Below are positions 21,525 through 32,729 of a DNA stretch of 64,000 nucleotides, piece after piece. The DNA comes from Ochromonas danica. Taxonomy: Eukaryota; Sar; Chrysophyceae; Chromulinales; Chromulinaceae. The position numbers and the translations under genes are program-made. Position 1 is the first letter of the stretch, and every line of letters begins with the position of its first letter. The notes beneath the pieces are model-generated. The model ran no database searches. It was given only the letters and a program-made list of their open reading frames with translations, and was not told where the DNA came from. The DNA lies in the NCBI GenBank assembly GCA_015146655.1, contig VKHL01000033.1, positions 1 through 64,000 on the forward strand, read 5' to 3'.

Positions 21525-21687
21525 GTAATCACTATTAATCAGATTTGCCCTTTCATCCGTGGGATCAGATCCAAAATGGAAAATAGTACCAAAACTCTAC
21601 AAAATCTCATATAAAAGTCTCAAAAGCAGAGGTTTAACCTCTACTATTATCGGTTGTGTCATCACATCAGATCCCATCAGAATGTAA

Positions 21688-22643
21688 ATGGTGATCTTGT
21701 TAACCAAACGAAAGATCACTTGGTTTATTTTCATCTCTCTTCTTCTAGTCAATCTTAGTTGTGCTTTAATTACTCCTTTAATCTATTCCCAGACTTTAAT
21801 TTTTAAAGGTATTCGTCATTGTCATTTTCTCTCAAGAACTGCTGCAGGAACAACAACAACAACAACAACAGCACAAGAAGCAGAAGCTGTAGGAACAACA
21901 GAGAACAAAAACAATAACCAATCCTCTATCACCACATCAACTACTACTACTACTACTACTGCCACTACCACTCCGACGATCACTGACACTACTAATCAGC
22001 AGAGAATGCAAGAAGAATCGACAGCAAACACTCCTACTAACAACACTACCCCTACTACTACTACTACCACCACTAATACCACCTCTACTACGACTACTCT
22101 TACCAACACTTGTGGTGAAGGATCGTCAGAACAAAAGGAATCTGTTCATCTCAAGCTTCATGAAATCATCCTAGAACAGTCAGATGAAGAAGACATCATT
22201 ATTGATAATACAACACATATTACAATTTATCAATTTCTTCATCGTACTACACAACAATGTCTACTTGCTACAGCATCTTCAAAGAAAAATTTAGAATTAT
22301 TTTCTCTTTATATTTATCATCAAAATCTATCTCAAAGTATAGAAGAATATGAATATCGTGAAAGTCATTATGCTTATAATGATAAAGTAGCTTTCCATCA
22401 ATTTGAAGAAGTTTGGAAAGAAGGACATTTCTTAGCTATCTCACCTGATTTTACTGAACAATGGAAACCTGAGCATGAAAGACGGAAGAAGACAACCTTA
22501 GCAAGTCTATTGAATGCGAATACAAGACGCTATTTGGTGAGTATGTGTGGTGTGTATAGTTGTTGTTATTGATGCTAATAACTTCATTTCTATTGGTGTG
22601 TATGTGCGTGTGTGGGTGTATGTGTGTGGGTGTATGTGTGTGG

Positions 22644-22702
<59 letters not shown>

Positions 22703-23703
22703 AAATAGTAGAAGACGAAGCAATGCAAAAGAAAGTCCGGGACTTTCTCTTCTCACAAGAAGAGATTTCCTCTCATCCAGTAGATTATTACAAATATAAA
22801 CGTGAAGATGGACGTGACAATCTTGTCCGCTTAAAGCAATTTGCTATCTGGTAAACCAAACAATATGATCTATATTCATCTATCTTCTAATAATAGTCTT
22901 GTTGGGTAATCAGGGTTAAGGAACAGTTCCCATACTACTATGGTCAATGTCTACAATGTGGTGAGAGAGAAGGTAGTAGCTTCCTAGGTATGCTTTGTCC
23001 TTCAGAAGAAGAAAAGCGTTTCCAAACAGGCAAGACAGAGTTATATTATTGTTCTAAATGTGGCTTCTTTTCTCGTTTCCCACGTTATATTGATGTCTCG
23101 GAGGTAAGAGAGTTACACTTCATTGCACTGGTGTGGATATGTGTTTAACAGTGTGTGTATGCGTGTGTTATGTTTGTGTTATGTGTTTAGGTGTTAGTAA
23201 CACATCGTGGACGATGTGGAGAATATTCTGTTTTAATGTTACTCTTTGCAGAATCATTGGGATATAGAGCACGTTGGGTGGTTGATCGTGATGATCATGT
23301 CTGGATTGAAGTACAATGTGAGATAGATGGTAATGGTGATCAAGCAGATTGGTTTCATGTTGATCCATGTGAAGCAGCTATTGATGAACCATTGATCTAT
23401 CAAGGATGGGGAAAGAATCAAACCTATATTGTTGCTTATAGTCCAGAGGGTATTCTAGATCGTACTTGGCATTATACGAACAAACCGGATGGGGTAAGAG
23501 ATCGTAGACTAGAAGAAGGATTAACTATCGAGGATGCTGAAAAGGTGATAATGGAAGCTAATGTTGATTTGAAAAGACAATTAGAAGAGTTAACAATTCG
23601 CTTGAAAGAGAAGCAGTCTATGGGATTAGAAGAAGAAAGACGAGAAGACATCAATAACACGTCTATGAGCAAAGTTGACAATAACACTTCCCCTCAGGTT
23701 TAA
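21688..23703 (+). CDS. PNG1: Peptide:N-glycanase (PNGase), with apparent signal sequence
   Basis: Four exons: 21688-22536, 22702-22850, 22914-23103 and 23191-23703 (introns 165, 63 and 87 bases, all GT-AG) give 566 residues. The transglutaminase-fold core is clear. Zinc pairs are CLQC (C345, C348) and CSKC (C379, C382). HRGRCGEYSVL places the catalytic Cys at 405, DRDDHVWIEV the His at 432, and WFHVDPCEAAIDEPL the Asp at 454. The Cys-His spacing of 27 equals that of yeast Png1. The enzyme removes N-glycans from misfolded glycoproteins by cutting the glycan-Asn bond. Residues 10-30 (TWFIFISLLLVNLSCALITP) form a hydrophobic signal-like sequence, odd for a family that is normally cytosolic, and are followed by a Thr/Ser-rich linker to about 145. 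A coiled-coil tail follows the core. The first intron contains a long GT repeat. Confidence 0.88.
22645..22699 (+). repeat. (GT)n microsatellite next to a splice acceptor
   Basis: About 26 GT/TG units run directly into the TAG acceptor of PNGase intron 1. The repeat replaces the usual pyrimidine tract. Its upstream neighbour 22597-22645 is an imperfect GTGTGGGTGTAT repeat. Confidence 0.85.
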
Positions 23704-24241
23704 TAACCCATTTTGGAAAGAAGAGGGAAATAGTAAACTGGGGTAGTGGAACTAGTTGGCATGTCTGCTGCTGTTGTCTACGATCGGGAGATACTGTGCA
23801 ATGTTAACGACACGCAGTATACAAGCTAATTCATGTTTTGTATGAGATGGTTGGTAGTAGTTATAGTAGTAGCATTGCATTGCCAACTGGGAGCTTCTTA
23901 TTGTTGTATGGTGGAATAGAACAGTGATCCTTAACTATTTAATGGTTAATGTCTTCTTACTTCCCTGAAGTGAGACAGAATAGTCTCAATATGATATGAT
24001 TGATGTCTTGGATGTTCCAATAAAGTTTACATAATCAACAGTACAGTATGTTATGTAATGAGAGCAGTAGTCTACGTATAGTACAGTAGCTAAATAGAGT
24101 CGACCACCACAACATGTTATGAGTGTGTTTATTAATTAGAAACGCTTCTAAGAGACAGTTTCTTGATGAGTCCGTTTATTCAATAGAAACGCCTCTGAGA
24201 GAGATGTTTCTGAGTTTGTCCCACTTCTTGGTCGGGATGAG
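23704..24241. other. Intergenic gap with a 47-base tandem duplication
   Basis: The gap lies between the PNGase and DusA genes. Bases 24127-24173 and 24174-24221 are imperfect copies of a roughly 47-base unit with the shared core GTTTATT..ATAGAAACGC.TCT.AGAGA. The second copy ends about 20 bases before the DusA ATG, so it lies in the promoter or leader. No gene seen. Confidence 0.5.
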
Positions 24242-25643
24242 ATGACTGCCTCTTCTTCTTCTTCTTGTTGGTTTTGGTTTTGTTGGAAACATCCCAACTT
24301 CTACACGTTGTCATTGTATCTCATGATGACTCTTAGTTGTCTTACTATGTCTTCTTCAACATCCTCTTTCCTAACCAAGTCTGGAGCTTATAGTAGACTA
24401 GCCATCACCAAAACCAGATGGTCTCCTACTATGAGATGCATGACCACTACTTCCACTACTACTACCACCACCAACACTACCTCCTCCTCCTCCTCTAGTT
24501 CCCGTCCTCTCTTCTTCTCTATTGCACCTATGATGGAATATACAGATCGTCATCAACGTTATTTTCAACGTCTAATGTCAAAACATACAATCTTATATAC
24601 TGAAATGGTAACAAGTTATGCACTTGTACATAATCCTGATGTACAACGTTTTTTACGTGCTAGTTTACTACATGAAGAACCATTAGTATTACAACTTGGA
24701 GGTGCTGATCCTACTTATCTACAAAAAGCATCCAAAATAGCATATGATTATGGTTATCGTGAATTTAATATTAATGCAGGTTGCCCAAGTGAGAAAGTTG
24801 CTGGTGCTGGTGCATTTGGTGCAGCATTAATGTATCAACCAGAGTTAGTTAGTGAGTTAGCCTTAGCAGTCTCAACGACTACTAATTGTCCAACTACCAT
24901 TAAATGTCGAATTGGTGTAGATCAACAAGATAGTTATGATGAATTAGTAAGATTTATTGATATTGTCTCCAGACAAGGAGAAGTTCAGCATTTTATTGTT
25001 CATGCACGTAAAGCTTTATTGGGGAAGAAGTTTACACCCGCTGATAATCGACGAATCCCACCATTGAAATATGATTATGTACACCGATTAGTGAAGGACT
25101 TCCCTCATTTACAATTTACTATCAATGGTGGTATTGAAACAATTGATCAAGCAAAAGAACAGATTGAATTATATGGTGTACATGGTGTTATGGTGGGTCG
25201 AGCAGTGACTAGTAATCCATTCCATTGGAGACATGTTGATTCTAAGCTATATGGTCAATCTGATACAGGTGAGTTCTTCTATAACTAGTTTGATAAAGGC
25301 TAACTCTTCATGCTTGATTGATTGGTTATTGACATTGACAGGACTGACACGACGACAACTATTAGAAGATTATATGGAATATGCAGCAAAGGAGGAAGAA
25401 GTCTGTGGACCACGTGTTCGAAGACCGATCGTCAAGGCGATTGTTAACCTCTTCCATGGAGAACCTAGAGGCAAAGCTTATCGAATTGAATTGGATCGGT
25501 TGGTAAATCAGGACGATGTTCCCATTGGCCAGGTCATTCAGAGGTCTATGCAAGTTCTCTCTACCGCGGTCTTGGACAGATTTGATGAGGTGGTACCTAC
25601 CAGCAACAACAGCAACAACAACAACAGCTCGTTGCCATTGTAA
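24242..25643 (+). CDS. dusA: tRNA-dihydrouridine synthase, DusA type
   Basis: Exons 24242-25268 and 25342-25643 with a 73-base phase-1 intron (GTGAGT...ACAG) give 442 residues. The FMN-binding barrel starts with SIAPMMEYTDRHQRYFQRLM. Further motifs are PLVLQLGGADP, NINAGCPSEKVAGAGAFGA with the catalytic Cys at 181, TTIKCRIGVD, and the DusA signature VHARKALLGKKFTPADNRR. The last is followed by IPPLKYDYV and INGGIETIDQA, then the MVGRAVTSNPF phosphate site. DusA reduces U20 in the D-loop of tRNA with NADPH. The first 95 residues are a hydrophobic segment plus a Ser/Thr-rich stretch, which looks like a targeting leader, perhaps to plastid or mitochondrion, in keeping with the bacterial subtype. 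The C-terminal exon carries the helical RNA-binding part. Call is firm; location is inferred. Confidence 0.9.
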
Positions 25644-25812
25644 ATAGTTTATTTTCTCGAGTATAAGACAAGAGCAAATCCGCGTATTGTTTAGTTTTTG
25701 ATTGATTTCGCATGGCGAGAATGTTAATAACGAAAACAACAACTACAGTACATTATGTACAGGTCAGGTGGTCATAGAGCACAGAGAACAGTGACAGTAG
25801 GGTTAGGACTGG

Positions 25813-26436
25813 TTAATGCTGTCCTCCAGTGAGGCGTGACTGAGTATCTTGCACTCGTTGCTGTAGAGCGCGACGAGCTTCTTCTTTAGCCTTCTGTAAG
25901 GGATTCTCTGCCTCACTTTCCTTCTTCCCACTGCTCGACTTCTTCTTCGTTCCTTTGCTTTTTACAGCAGAGGAAGAGGAAGAGACAGGAGTGGCGAATT
26001 GTTCAGAAGAAGAAGAATTGTCAGCGGGAAACCTCTTCTCAGGGGTGGTGGATGATGACTCCTCCTCAACTGGTTTGGAAGAAGTAGATGAGACAGAAGC
26101 CTGTTCGCTCTTCTTATCCAAGGGTAAAGGTGACTGTATTTCAGAGGCAAGAGTCTTGGAAGTGTTCTGGTCTTGAAGGTTTTCCTGGTCATCGACTATA
26201 GAGCAGGCCAAGACTGCCAGCACAACCAAGGCGATGAAGTCATAGCCAGCACTCTGAGACAAAACCAGAGCAATTAACAAGACAACAGAAGAGACCAACT
26301 CTGTAGGGTCGAGATAGACTTTGACTGTAGCTAGGGCGGCAGCTACCAGGAAGCCTGCCTTGCCAGCCTTTTGGTGGGCCACGAGGGTCAGGAAGGTTAG
26401 GAATAACCTGGTTAAAAAGGAGACAATGAGCCTCAT
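25813..26436 (-). CDS. Unknown small membrane protein, 207 residues
   Basis: Single exon from ATG 26436 to stop at 25813. Residues 1-85 are strongly hydrophobic (IVSFLTRLFLTFLTLVAH; LVSSVVLLIALVLSQSAG; YDFIALVVLAVLACSIV), giving about three to four membrane helices. The remainder is a Ser/Lys/Glu-rich polar tail (SSSSSAVKSKGTKKKSSSGK) ending in a predicted helix QKAKEEARRALQQRVQDTQS. I recognise no family. It converges with DusA, whose stop is 170 bases away. The hydrophobic beginning and the clean start make a real gene likely, but nothing in it gives a function. Confidence 0.6.
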   Translation of the reverse strand: MRLIVSFLTRLFLTFLTLVAHQKAGKAGFLVAAALATVKVYLDPTELVSSVVLLIALVLSQSAGYDFIALVVLAVLACSIVDDQENLQDQNTSKTLASEIQSPLPLDKKSEQASVSSTSSKPVEEESSSTTPEKRFPADNSSSSEQFATPVSSSSSAVKSKGTKKKSSSGKKESEAENPLQKAKEEARRALQQRVQDTQSRLTGGQH

Positions 26437-26857
26437 GAGATAGATTCAAGAATAAAGATGATTGATCAGGCGAATGAAACTTGTGTCTGTCTAGGAGAAA
26501 TCCACCACTCTCTTTGTCATCTTGTCCAACGATCATCCTCTCTTTAGCCCACCCAGCCCAGATCTAGAATTTGGAATTCTGATATTTTGGCGGTTTGAAG
26601 ATGTGGCTGTGAGAGGTGGTGGTTGAGGTTGGTATTGATTGTATCCTCTCGTTTTATACCTGAGACTTTAAGATCGGTCTCGGTATCGTCACGGAGTTTT
26701 TAACCTAAGTCTCGACCGACAGCGTGGCCCTAGTATATAGTCTACAGTATGTAGTCTATGGTTGGTAGTATAATACAGGATCACTATATACTAGTAGTAT
26801 ATAGTATATACTATGAATAGACGAATAATTAATGTATGAACACAAATGGAAGACTTT
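26437..26857. other. Intergenic gap
   Basis: Upstream of the unknown membrane gene (minus strand) and downstream of the COMMD gene. At 26670-26725 it has GGTCTCGGTATCGTCACGG and CTCGACCGACAG, weakly like the TATCG-rich sequences at 7908 and 12608. Bases 26740-26820 are a TATAGTATATACTA-type AT repeat. Confidence 0.4.
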
Positions 26858-27795
26858 TTACTTCATTCCACTCAATTGATCACGAATCTTTCCCAGTCCA
26901 TCTATCATTGTTTCTAATGCCTCTCTATTCATCTCAATGTCAATCGTTTCCACTTTACTCATAGAAGACGTCAAGGTTGGATTACTTTCCACTTGAAGTG
27001 ACATAATCACAGTGGGAATTTGCATCTCGGCAACCTAGCACCACCACAAGAGAACACGTTGTGTAATACAATAGAAGCGTAGAGTTGAGAACAAAGATCA
27101 ACTTACCTCACTAGAAGCTCTTTGGAATTGTAATGACCAATCAAAATCCTGTAGTCTAGGTAGAGAGATTCGACTCAACGAAGAAGCCTCTTTCCAGGTC
27201 TCCATACGACTTCCAATGGTCTACCCCCGTCACACCATTCATTGTCAGTGGAGGAGGAGGTATGAGAGACAGTATACTATAATGAATCATCTCACCTGAC
27301 CCAACAATTGCTTTAATTTAGGATTAATATCTTTTCCTTCTTCATTGAAAAACTCTACTAGATCTTCCAATCGAAAGGAGGATAATGTGACCTCAATACA
27401 TTCCAATAGAGCTTGACGGAGCTATTATTGTTATTCCATGGAATAGCATAAAGTGAATGAGAGAGAAAGTGAAGACTGAAAAGGTATCCTCCAGTTAGTC
27501 TCTTACCTGTGCGATCTGATGATCGGAGACATCTTCTACAGGGAAACCCAATATTGTCCTCAATGTCTATCATTATTATCATTATCATCACACACAGTCA
27601 GTCAGTAGTTGTTCCTAAGAGGATGGACTCATTCCTGCTATCATCCAGTCTGACCTTAATGATGCTCACTCGATCTTCTTCATCTTCTAAAAGAAGAGAA
27701 AGAGAAGGTTCATTTCGTGTAAGAAAGATCAGATTTAATGTTTGTTCAATAGCAGTCTTGGAAGATGCTTGAAGGAGAAGATTGATGACTTCCAT
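26858..27795 (-). CDS. COMMD9: COMM-domain protein, COMMD9-like (five exons)
   Basis: Assembled by eye from exons 27816(27795)-27655, 27566-27507, 27421-27296, 27220-27107 and 27034-26858. Every join keeps frame with GT-AG introns of 72-88 bases. From ATG 27795 this gives 205 residues, against 198 in human COMMD9. The order of matches is also COMMD9-like. LLLQASSKTAIEQ is near the start, and LKQLLGQTIGSRMETWKEAS comes in the middle. The COMM domain then runs from ISLPRLQDFDWSLQFQ through MQIPTVIMSL to ALETMIDGLGKIRDQLSGMK at the end; human COMMD9 ends with a close equivalent. COMMD proteins form the Commander assembly that works with retromer-like sorting at endosomes. A pyrimidine tract and AG just before 27816 leave open a further 5' exon. 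Head-to-head with the SDHAF1-like gene. Confidence 0.8.
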
Positions 27796-28136
27796 TCTAT
27801 TGGGATAGATAATGACCTAAGAGAGAGAGAGATGAGGGGATTAAGAATGACTGATAGAAGACTGAAATTTTCACAGCCTAGATAGCGTATCCTTTCTTCT
27901 TCCTTTTGTTTGACAAGAAGCTTGTTTGTCTGAGTGACATAAAAACGCCAAAGAACAAAAAACGTGTTTGTCAAATTTGATAGTGAACTTAACAAGGGAT
28001 GAAAACAAGAAGACGAAATTGTTTTCATCTCAATACAAAGGTAGAGAATTGAAAGAAAGGGATCAATTTCAATTAGTTCTCTTATAGGAAGTATCTCGAT
28101 TTTGTTGTTGTCTATATAGTAAAAGTAGTGATTCAG
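27796..28136. promoter_or_regulatory. Bidirectional promoter gap between COMMD9-like and SDHAF1-like genes
   Basis: 341 bases between the two divergent start codons. It contains a CT tract when read on the minus strand (about 27817-27840) and a possible extra 5' exon of the COMMD gene. No other gene is seen. Confidence 0.4.
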
Positions 28137-28551
28137 ATGAAAAGTCCTTCTCGGTTGTCAGGTCTTCAATATGATGTCCTTGCTCTCTATCGTTCTTTAT
28201 TACGTGCTGCTGTTAAGAAGTCAAGCATGAACTCGCCTTTCTATCTCTTTGGTACGTGCTCACCATCTCTTTTGTATACTCTAAGACCTGTCTGTCTGAC
28301 ATGTTATGTTGTCTGATGTGTGGTGTGTCTGATTGGTGTATATGGTGTGTCTGGTTGGTGTGTGTGGTATGGTGTTAGTGAGGTCAGAATTTCGTGAAAA
28401 GGCTGCTACTGTTAGTCGATTAGATTTCGTACGTGTAGAGCATATGATCCGACAAGGCAAGAAACAGCTCCATCTCATTCAAATGCCAGGTTTTAGTGGT
28501 GCTCAAGCTATGAGGACTGCCAAACCATCAACTAGTCAGAGCTCGAGCTGA
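28137..28551 (+). CDS. SDHAF1: LYR-motif protein, SDHAF1-like
   Basis: Exons 28137-28251 and 28379-28551 with a 127-base phase-1 intron (GTACGT...TTAG) encode 95 residues. Residues 9-25 read GLQYDVLALYRSLLRAA with the L-Y-R triad at 17-19. The join gives FYLFVRSEFREKAATVSRLD, then RVEHMIRQGKKQLHLIQMPG. Human SDHAF1 has the same order: LYR, a V-R-x-E-F-R motif, then an R-I/V-E-x-L/M-x-R-x-G-x-x-Q-L motif. SDHAF1 is a mitochondrial matrix factor that helps deliver or protect the Fe-S clusters of succinate dehydrogenase subunit B. The gene is short and split, so it is easily missed. ATG 28137 is the first in-frame start. Confidence 0.8.
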
Positions 28552-28806
28552 GTCTGTTATGAAGGATGTAATGGCTGAGGACGTACAGTACACACAGGGG
28601 GGATAGATAGCGTGCGCATTGATTGTAAATAAGAACCAAGACCGAGTGAAAAGTTCACTATGTTAAACAAATATTAATGACGAGGTGAAGCTGTTTCATG
28701 AGCAGCAGTAACGAGCTCATTCTACTATCACCCAATAGTTCCTAATGTACTGTCACCAAACCGTGACTCTACCATCGAAATGATTCACATTCACGAAAAG
28801 ATGGCT

Positions 28807-31318
28807 TTAGTCATCGATCGAGGCAGAGGCACCATGATCGAGACGATAACCCACTAACTTCAAATCTCCATACAGATCGTTGATCAATGCCTCATAGGCT
28901 TTCTTCACATTGTTCCTGCGCATCGACATCTTGGGAGTGAGCATCTGATTCTCCACCGAGAAAGGACAAGGAATCGGAGCCCATCTCATGGGACGTTCGA
29001 AAGACTTGATGGATCGACTTTGACGAACAATCTGATGAGAGCAGATCAGTAAAACAACTAGTTAGACACCAGCCACTGGAGAACACAACTAAGACAACCA
29101 CTGTACTCACCCCATCCGAAAGATATTTGATCACATCAGCACTCTCAATGATCACCTTCGCGTCTCTCTCCACTGCCTCCATGTCATTCACCTTTACAGC
29201 CTCGATCACCTTGTCCAATGCTTGTAGCAAGTCATTGTAGCGACCCGTGATATTCAGAGATCCCAAGAAGTTCTTGATCTCTGCATAGTTAGGAACCACC
29301 AACAAGATATTGTACTGCTGGTTGTTGCCATACAAGAAGCACTGCTGCATGCCTTGGAAGCGATTCAGCACATCTTCCACAGGAGAAGGAACCACATACT
29401 TCCCATTCAACAGCTTGTACTGCTCCTTGATACGACCTGTGATCTTCAAGAACTTCTGCTCAATCAAACGACCCTGATCTCCCGTGCGGAAGTACAGCTT
29501 ATACCCTCCTGGACCTTGCTCTGAAGCAGGAAGCTTCAAATAAGATTCATAGCTGAGCACTTTGCCACTCTCTACATGACGGGCAAAGAAAACTTCCTCG
29601 GTAGCCTTCTTGTTGTTGTGATAACCTTGCATCACATGCGCACCATGGACAACGATCTCACCATCGTGCTCATCACCAACATCTTGCAGACTCTCAGGAT
29701 CAACAATTCTTACATCTGAACCAGGAAGAACAACTCCTGTTGTGCCAATACGGCGTTTAGACCAATCCATACCACCCAAAGAGACAACAGGAGATGTCTC
29801 AGTCAAGCCATAACCATCAGCAACTGGAATCCCAATATCTTCAAAGAAATGAAGCACATTCTTACTGGCTGCTGCTCCTCCATTTGCCATGTAGCGAAGA
29901 TTCCCTCCTAACTTCTCACGAATTCCTTTAAACACCACTCGATCTGCTAACTGAAACTTCCACTCCAGCCACGAACTCACTGGACGACCATACTCCAATG
30001 CATCATTGCGCTCTCTCGCCACTGCGAAGGCAGCACGGAAGATCTTCTGTTTGAGAGGTGATAGAGTAGTGACGGTCTTTTGCACTCCATCGTAGACCTT
30101 ATTGAACAACATAGGGACTGAGCATATCACAGTAGGCTTAACAGCAAGAAGGCATTGTAAGATGAGATCACGATGAGGAACTAAAGCTAGAGCACCACCG
30201 GATGCCATCAAGAGATTAAGTTCGATCGTCAAGCCATACACATGTGACCAGGGAAGAAAGCAAAGTGACACGTTCTTTGAGAGCATTTTGACCACAAACT
30301 TCTTTTTGGGATCCTTGGAAGTATTCGCTGCAATCTGACTCGCATATACCTCGCGAAGATTGTTATAGGGTCTCACATCAGTGAATTCGTGGACCTCTTT
30401 GCATCCGTGAAGGTTGAAGCTCATGTTGTCATGAGTCAGTAATACACCTTTTGGATTGCCTGTTGTTCCTGATGTGTAGATGATGGCAGCCAAATCATTC
30501 TTGCTTGGAACACGAGCTGGGAAGAAGGACCCTTCCTGCCCCTTTCCTTTGGCAGCCGCGGCCCCTTTGGCTCTCTGTAACCAGCTCTCGAACGAATGAG
30601 GCTTGTCCACAGAAGCATCCAAACACACCGCTGCCTTCACATTCCCCACCTCATTGATATATTCCTTCACTGACTCATAGATCTTCTCCGTCGCTGCAAA
30701 CACCACCTTCGCTCCACTATCCTCGATGATATAGCGCCATTCCTTCTCCTTCTGAGCCTCATACATTGGCACCACCTGGCCTCCTCGACCTAACGTGGCA
30801 TACAGAGCGGCGGCCCATTCCACGCGATTGTTCGAGATGATGGCCACCTTGTCATTAGGACCCACACCCAACATTTCCAACACACCTCGAGTGTAGTCCA
30901 CCAAGACATTGAAGTCCTTGTAGGTGATGTATTTGAAGGTGTTGTTGGGTTGGTACACTCCAAACAAAGGTTTGTCAGGATAGGCTGCAGCAGCTGCTTG
31001 TTGTAAATTCACCAAATTATCAAACTCTACGAATCGAGCAGTTTCCAGAGGTAGAGAGTGAGGGTCAATGTTCTGTAAAGGAATGAAAGGACTCTTGGAT
31101 TCGATTATGGTGGGAGGAGCAGATGCCATGCTTCTTCTTGAAGTGTGATAGTAGCTTGTGCGAGAGGTAGTAGTACTAGGTGTGTGGGCGGGTGTGAACT
31201 TTATTGAAGATGGTAGGCAAGTGAAGGCAGCATATTGTTGTTGTTGTAACTGTTGTTGTGGACGAAGTGGGATTCGACCACGAAGAATATTGTTCTTAGT
31301 AACTCCTCGTAATAGCAT
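28807..31318 (-). CDS. ACSL: Long-chain acyl-CoA synthetase, copy 1
   Basis: Exons 31318-29111 and 29031-28807 with a 79-base intron encode 810 residues. The ANL-fold AMP-binding motif IIYTSGTTGNPKGVLLT lies at about 279-295. Further motifs are LCFLPWSHVYG, the adenine-site motif DGYGLTETSPVVSLGG and the hinge region KLYFRTGDQGRLIEQKFLKI followed by TGRIKEQYKLLNGKYVVP. These define long-chain fatty acyl-CoA synthetases, which make acyl-CoA from fatty acid, ATP and CoA for lipid synthesis or beta-oxidation. The first 60 residues (LRPQQQLQQQQ, TSRRSMASAPP) look like a targeting leader; a second start at MASAPP is possible. The C-terminal exon ends HGASASIDD. The gene is richer in G+C and C-ending codons than most neighbours, as expected for high expression. 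Most of it is nearly identical to copy 2 at 33736-36229. Confidence 0.92.
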
Positions 31319-32729
31319 GTTGATGATGTTGATGATAACTTGTTTCTATCATATCATGCAACAAGACATCATTAGGAATCATAGGAAGTGATATTAAGAG
31401 TATCATTCATTCTTCTTTCTGATTAGTGCTTACCTTGTTGTTATGTGTTTGTTATTATTCTATAGAACTTCAATTTCACTTGTTCCGCTTTGAGACTAGT
31501 AGGGAAAAGAAGGAATTGAAACAAATGTCAAATTGAAACACAAAGATAGACCTTGATATCCTATCCTATCCTATAAAACCAAGTCAGTCGTCAAGACAAG
31601 TGAAATTCTTTCTTGTCGTTGTCGTTTGATGTCTTTAATTCTGTTCTTTCTCATGTCATCCTCCTGTCTGTCACACTGGCACTGTACCTGCTGTCTGTTC
31701 CTTGAAGCTGAGTGGTGAATTCACTATGGGGTGGGGCTAGGAAAAAGTGTTTTTCAGCGGACTTCTTTGATAAAAGCGCGTTGTTGAGGACAAGATGAGG
31801 TTGTGATGAAGAAAGGTAGAGGAGTTTGGACAACGGATAGAATAAAACAGAGATGATGGAGAATCTCCACTTAGCCTCAACACTGCCTTATTTAAGAACT
31901 TATAGACAAGGTAATGTCTGAAGAGAGGAGGGATGGGCAGACACAGACATGATATGATGATGATGAACAACAGACCATGTTGTCTGCAGTCCAGCTGGAA
32001 GAAGAACTGAGAGAAGATAGGATTGTATCAAGCAGCGTTTGCTCTTCGAGCATTTTTGACGCCTAATGGTCTGTTTTTCGAAGTAGATTCGAAACGAACA
32101 CCATACAAGTTGTATATGGGTAACATATCTGTGCTATTAGAGCATGAAAACTAACAGTGACTGAAAGTCAACAAGAGGCTTCTCTGACAGAAATAGAAGA
32201 GCGCTAGGAAGAAGACACAGAAGTGCGAGTAAGACTGGAGAAACAAGTACTATATATGTCACGAGTACGATCATCTAGAAGAGAGGAGATTGCTAACTAC
32301 CACTTCTCTGACTACATCTCCTTGATAGTGCGGTTCCGTCGTGTGCTGCTCTTTGCTGCGTCCTACTCTCTTGCACCACTGTCTTGTACGCTCCCAAACC
32401 TCTTATCTGCTGAGCAATGAGAGACAGTCTTGAAGAGCATTGGTTGTAGGCGTTGGTCGTACAATGACTAACGTTAAGCAATAATAACAATATAAATTAA
32501 TAACCAATATAATGAAAACTGTGTACTTACACTAAGGTCGCCTATGAGCTATTTACGCCTTCACTAAGCTCCCTGTCTGGACTCTTTTGTTTGACTGATT
32601 ATTATTGCCATGCGTGGTCAGATTATTGTTATGCGCGGGTCCACTGGGTCATACACAGGGTTGGGTCAGGCCAACAAGGCTTGTTGTTTGTTGTTATTCA
32701 TTCCCTTTCTCTCATCATTCCCGTTCATC
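31319..32729. other. Divergent intergenic region, 1.4 kb
   Basis: Upstream of acyl-CoA synthetase copy 1 and of the small membrane gene at 32730. Small open frames on both strands (for example 31737-31970 and 32223-32490) show no coding character or family match. Bases 31560-31572 repeat CTATC. I see no RNA gene. Confidence 0.45.

Larger units (their letters stand above)
19845..21687. other. Long gene-free region with hairpins
   Basis: I find no credible coding exon in this 1.8 kb on either strand. It holds an AAT repeat (about 20767-20783), a 32-base-arm hairpin (20907-20979), a short AGGAAAC/GTTTCCT pair (21165-21196) and an 11-base-arm hairpin (21492-21524). The last 200 bases are the upstream region of the PNGase gene. 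Confidence 0.5.

Noticed and set aside
22451-22756. Minus-strand frames reading Thr-His repeats
   Set aside because: They are translations of the GT microsatellite in a PNGase intron.
31319-32729. Search for tRNA or other RNA genes in the gene-free stretches
   Set aside because: No T-loop GGTTCRAATCC-like box with matching acceptor arms was found by eye here or in the other gaps; weak matches such as GTTCGAAAC near 20830 have no partner arms.
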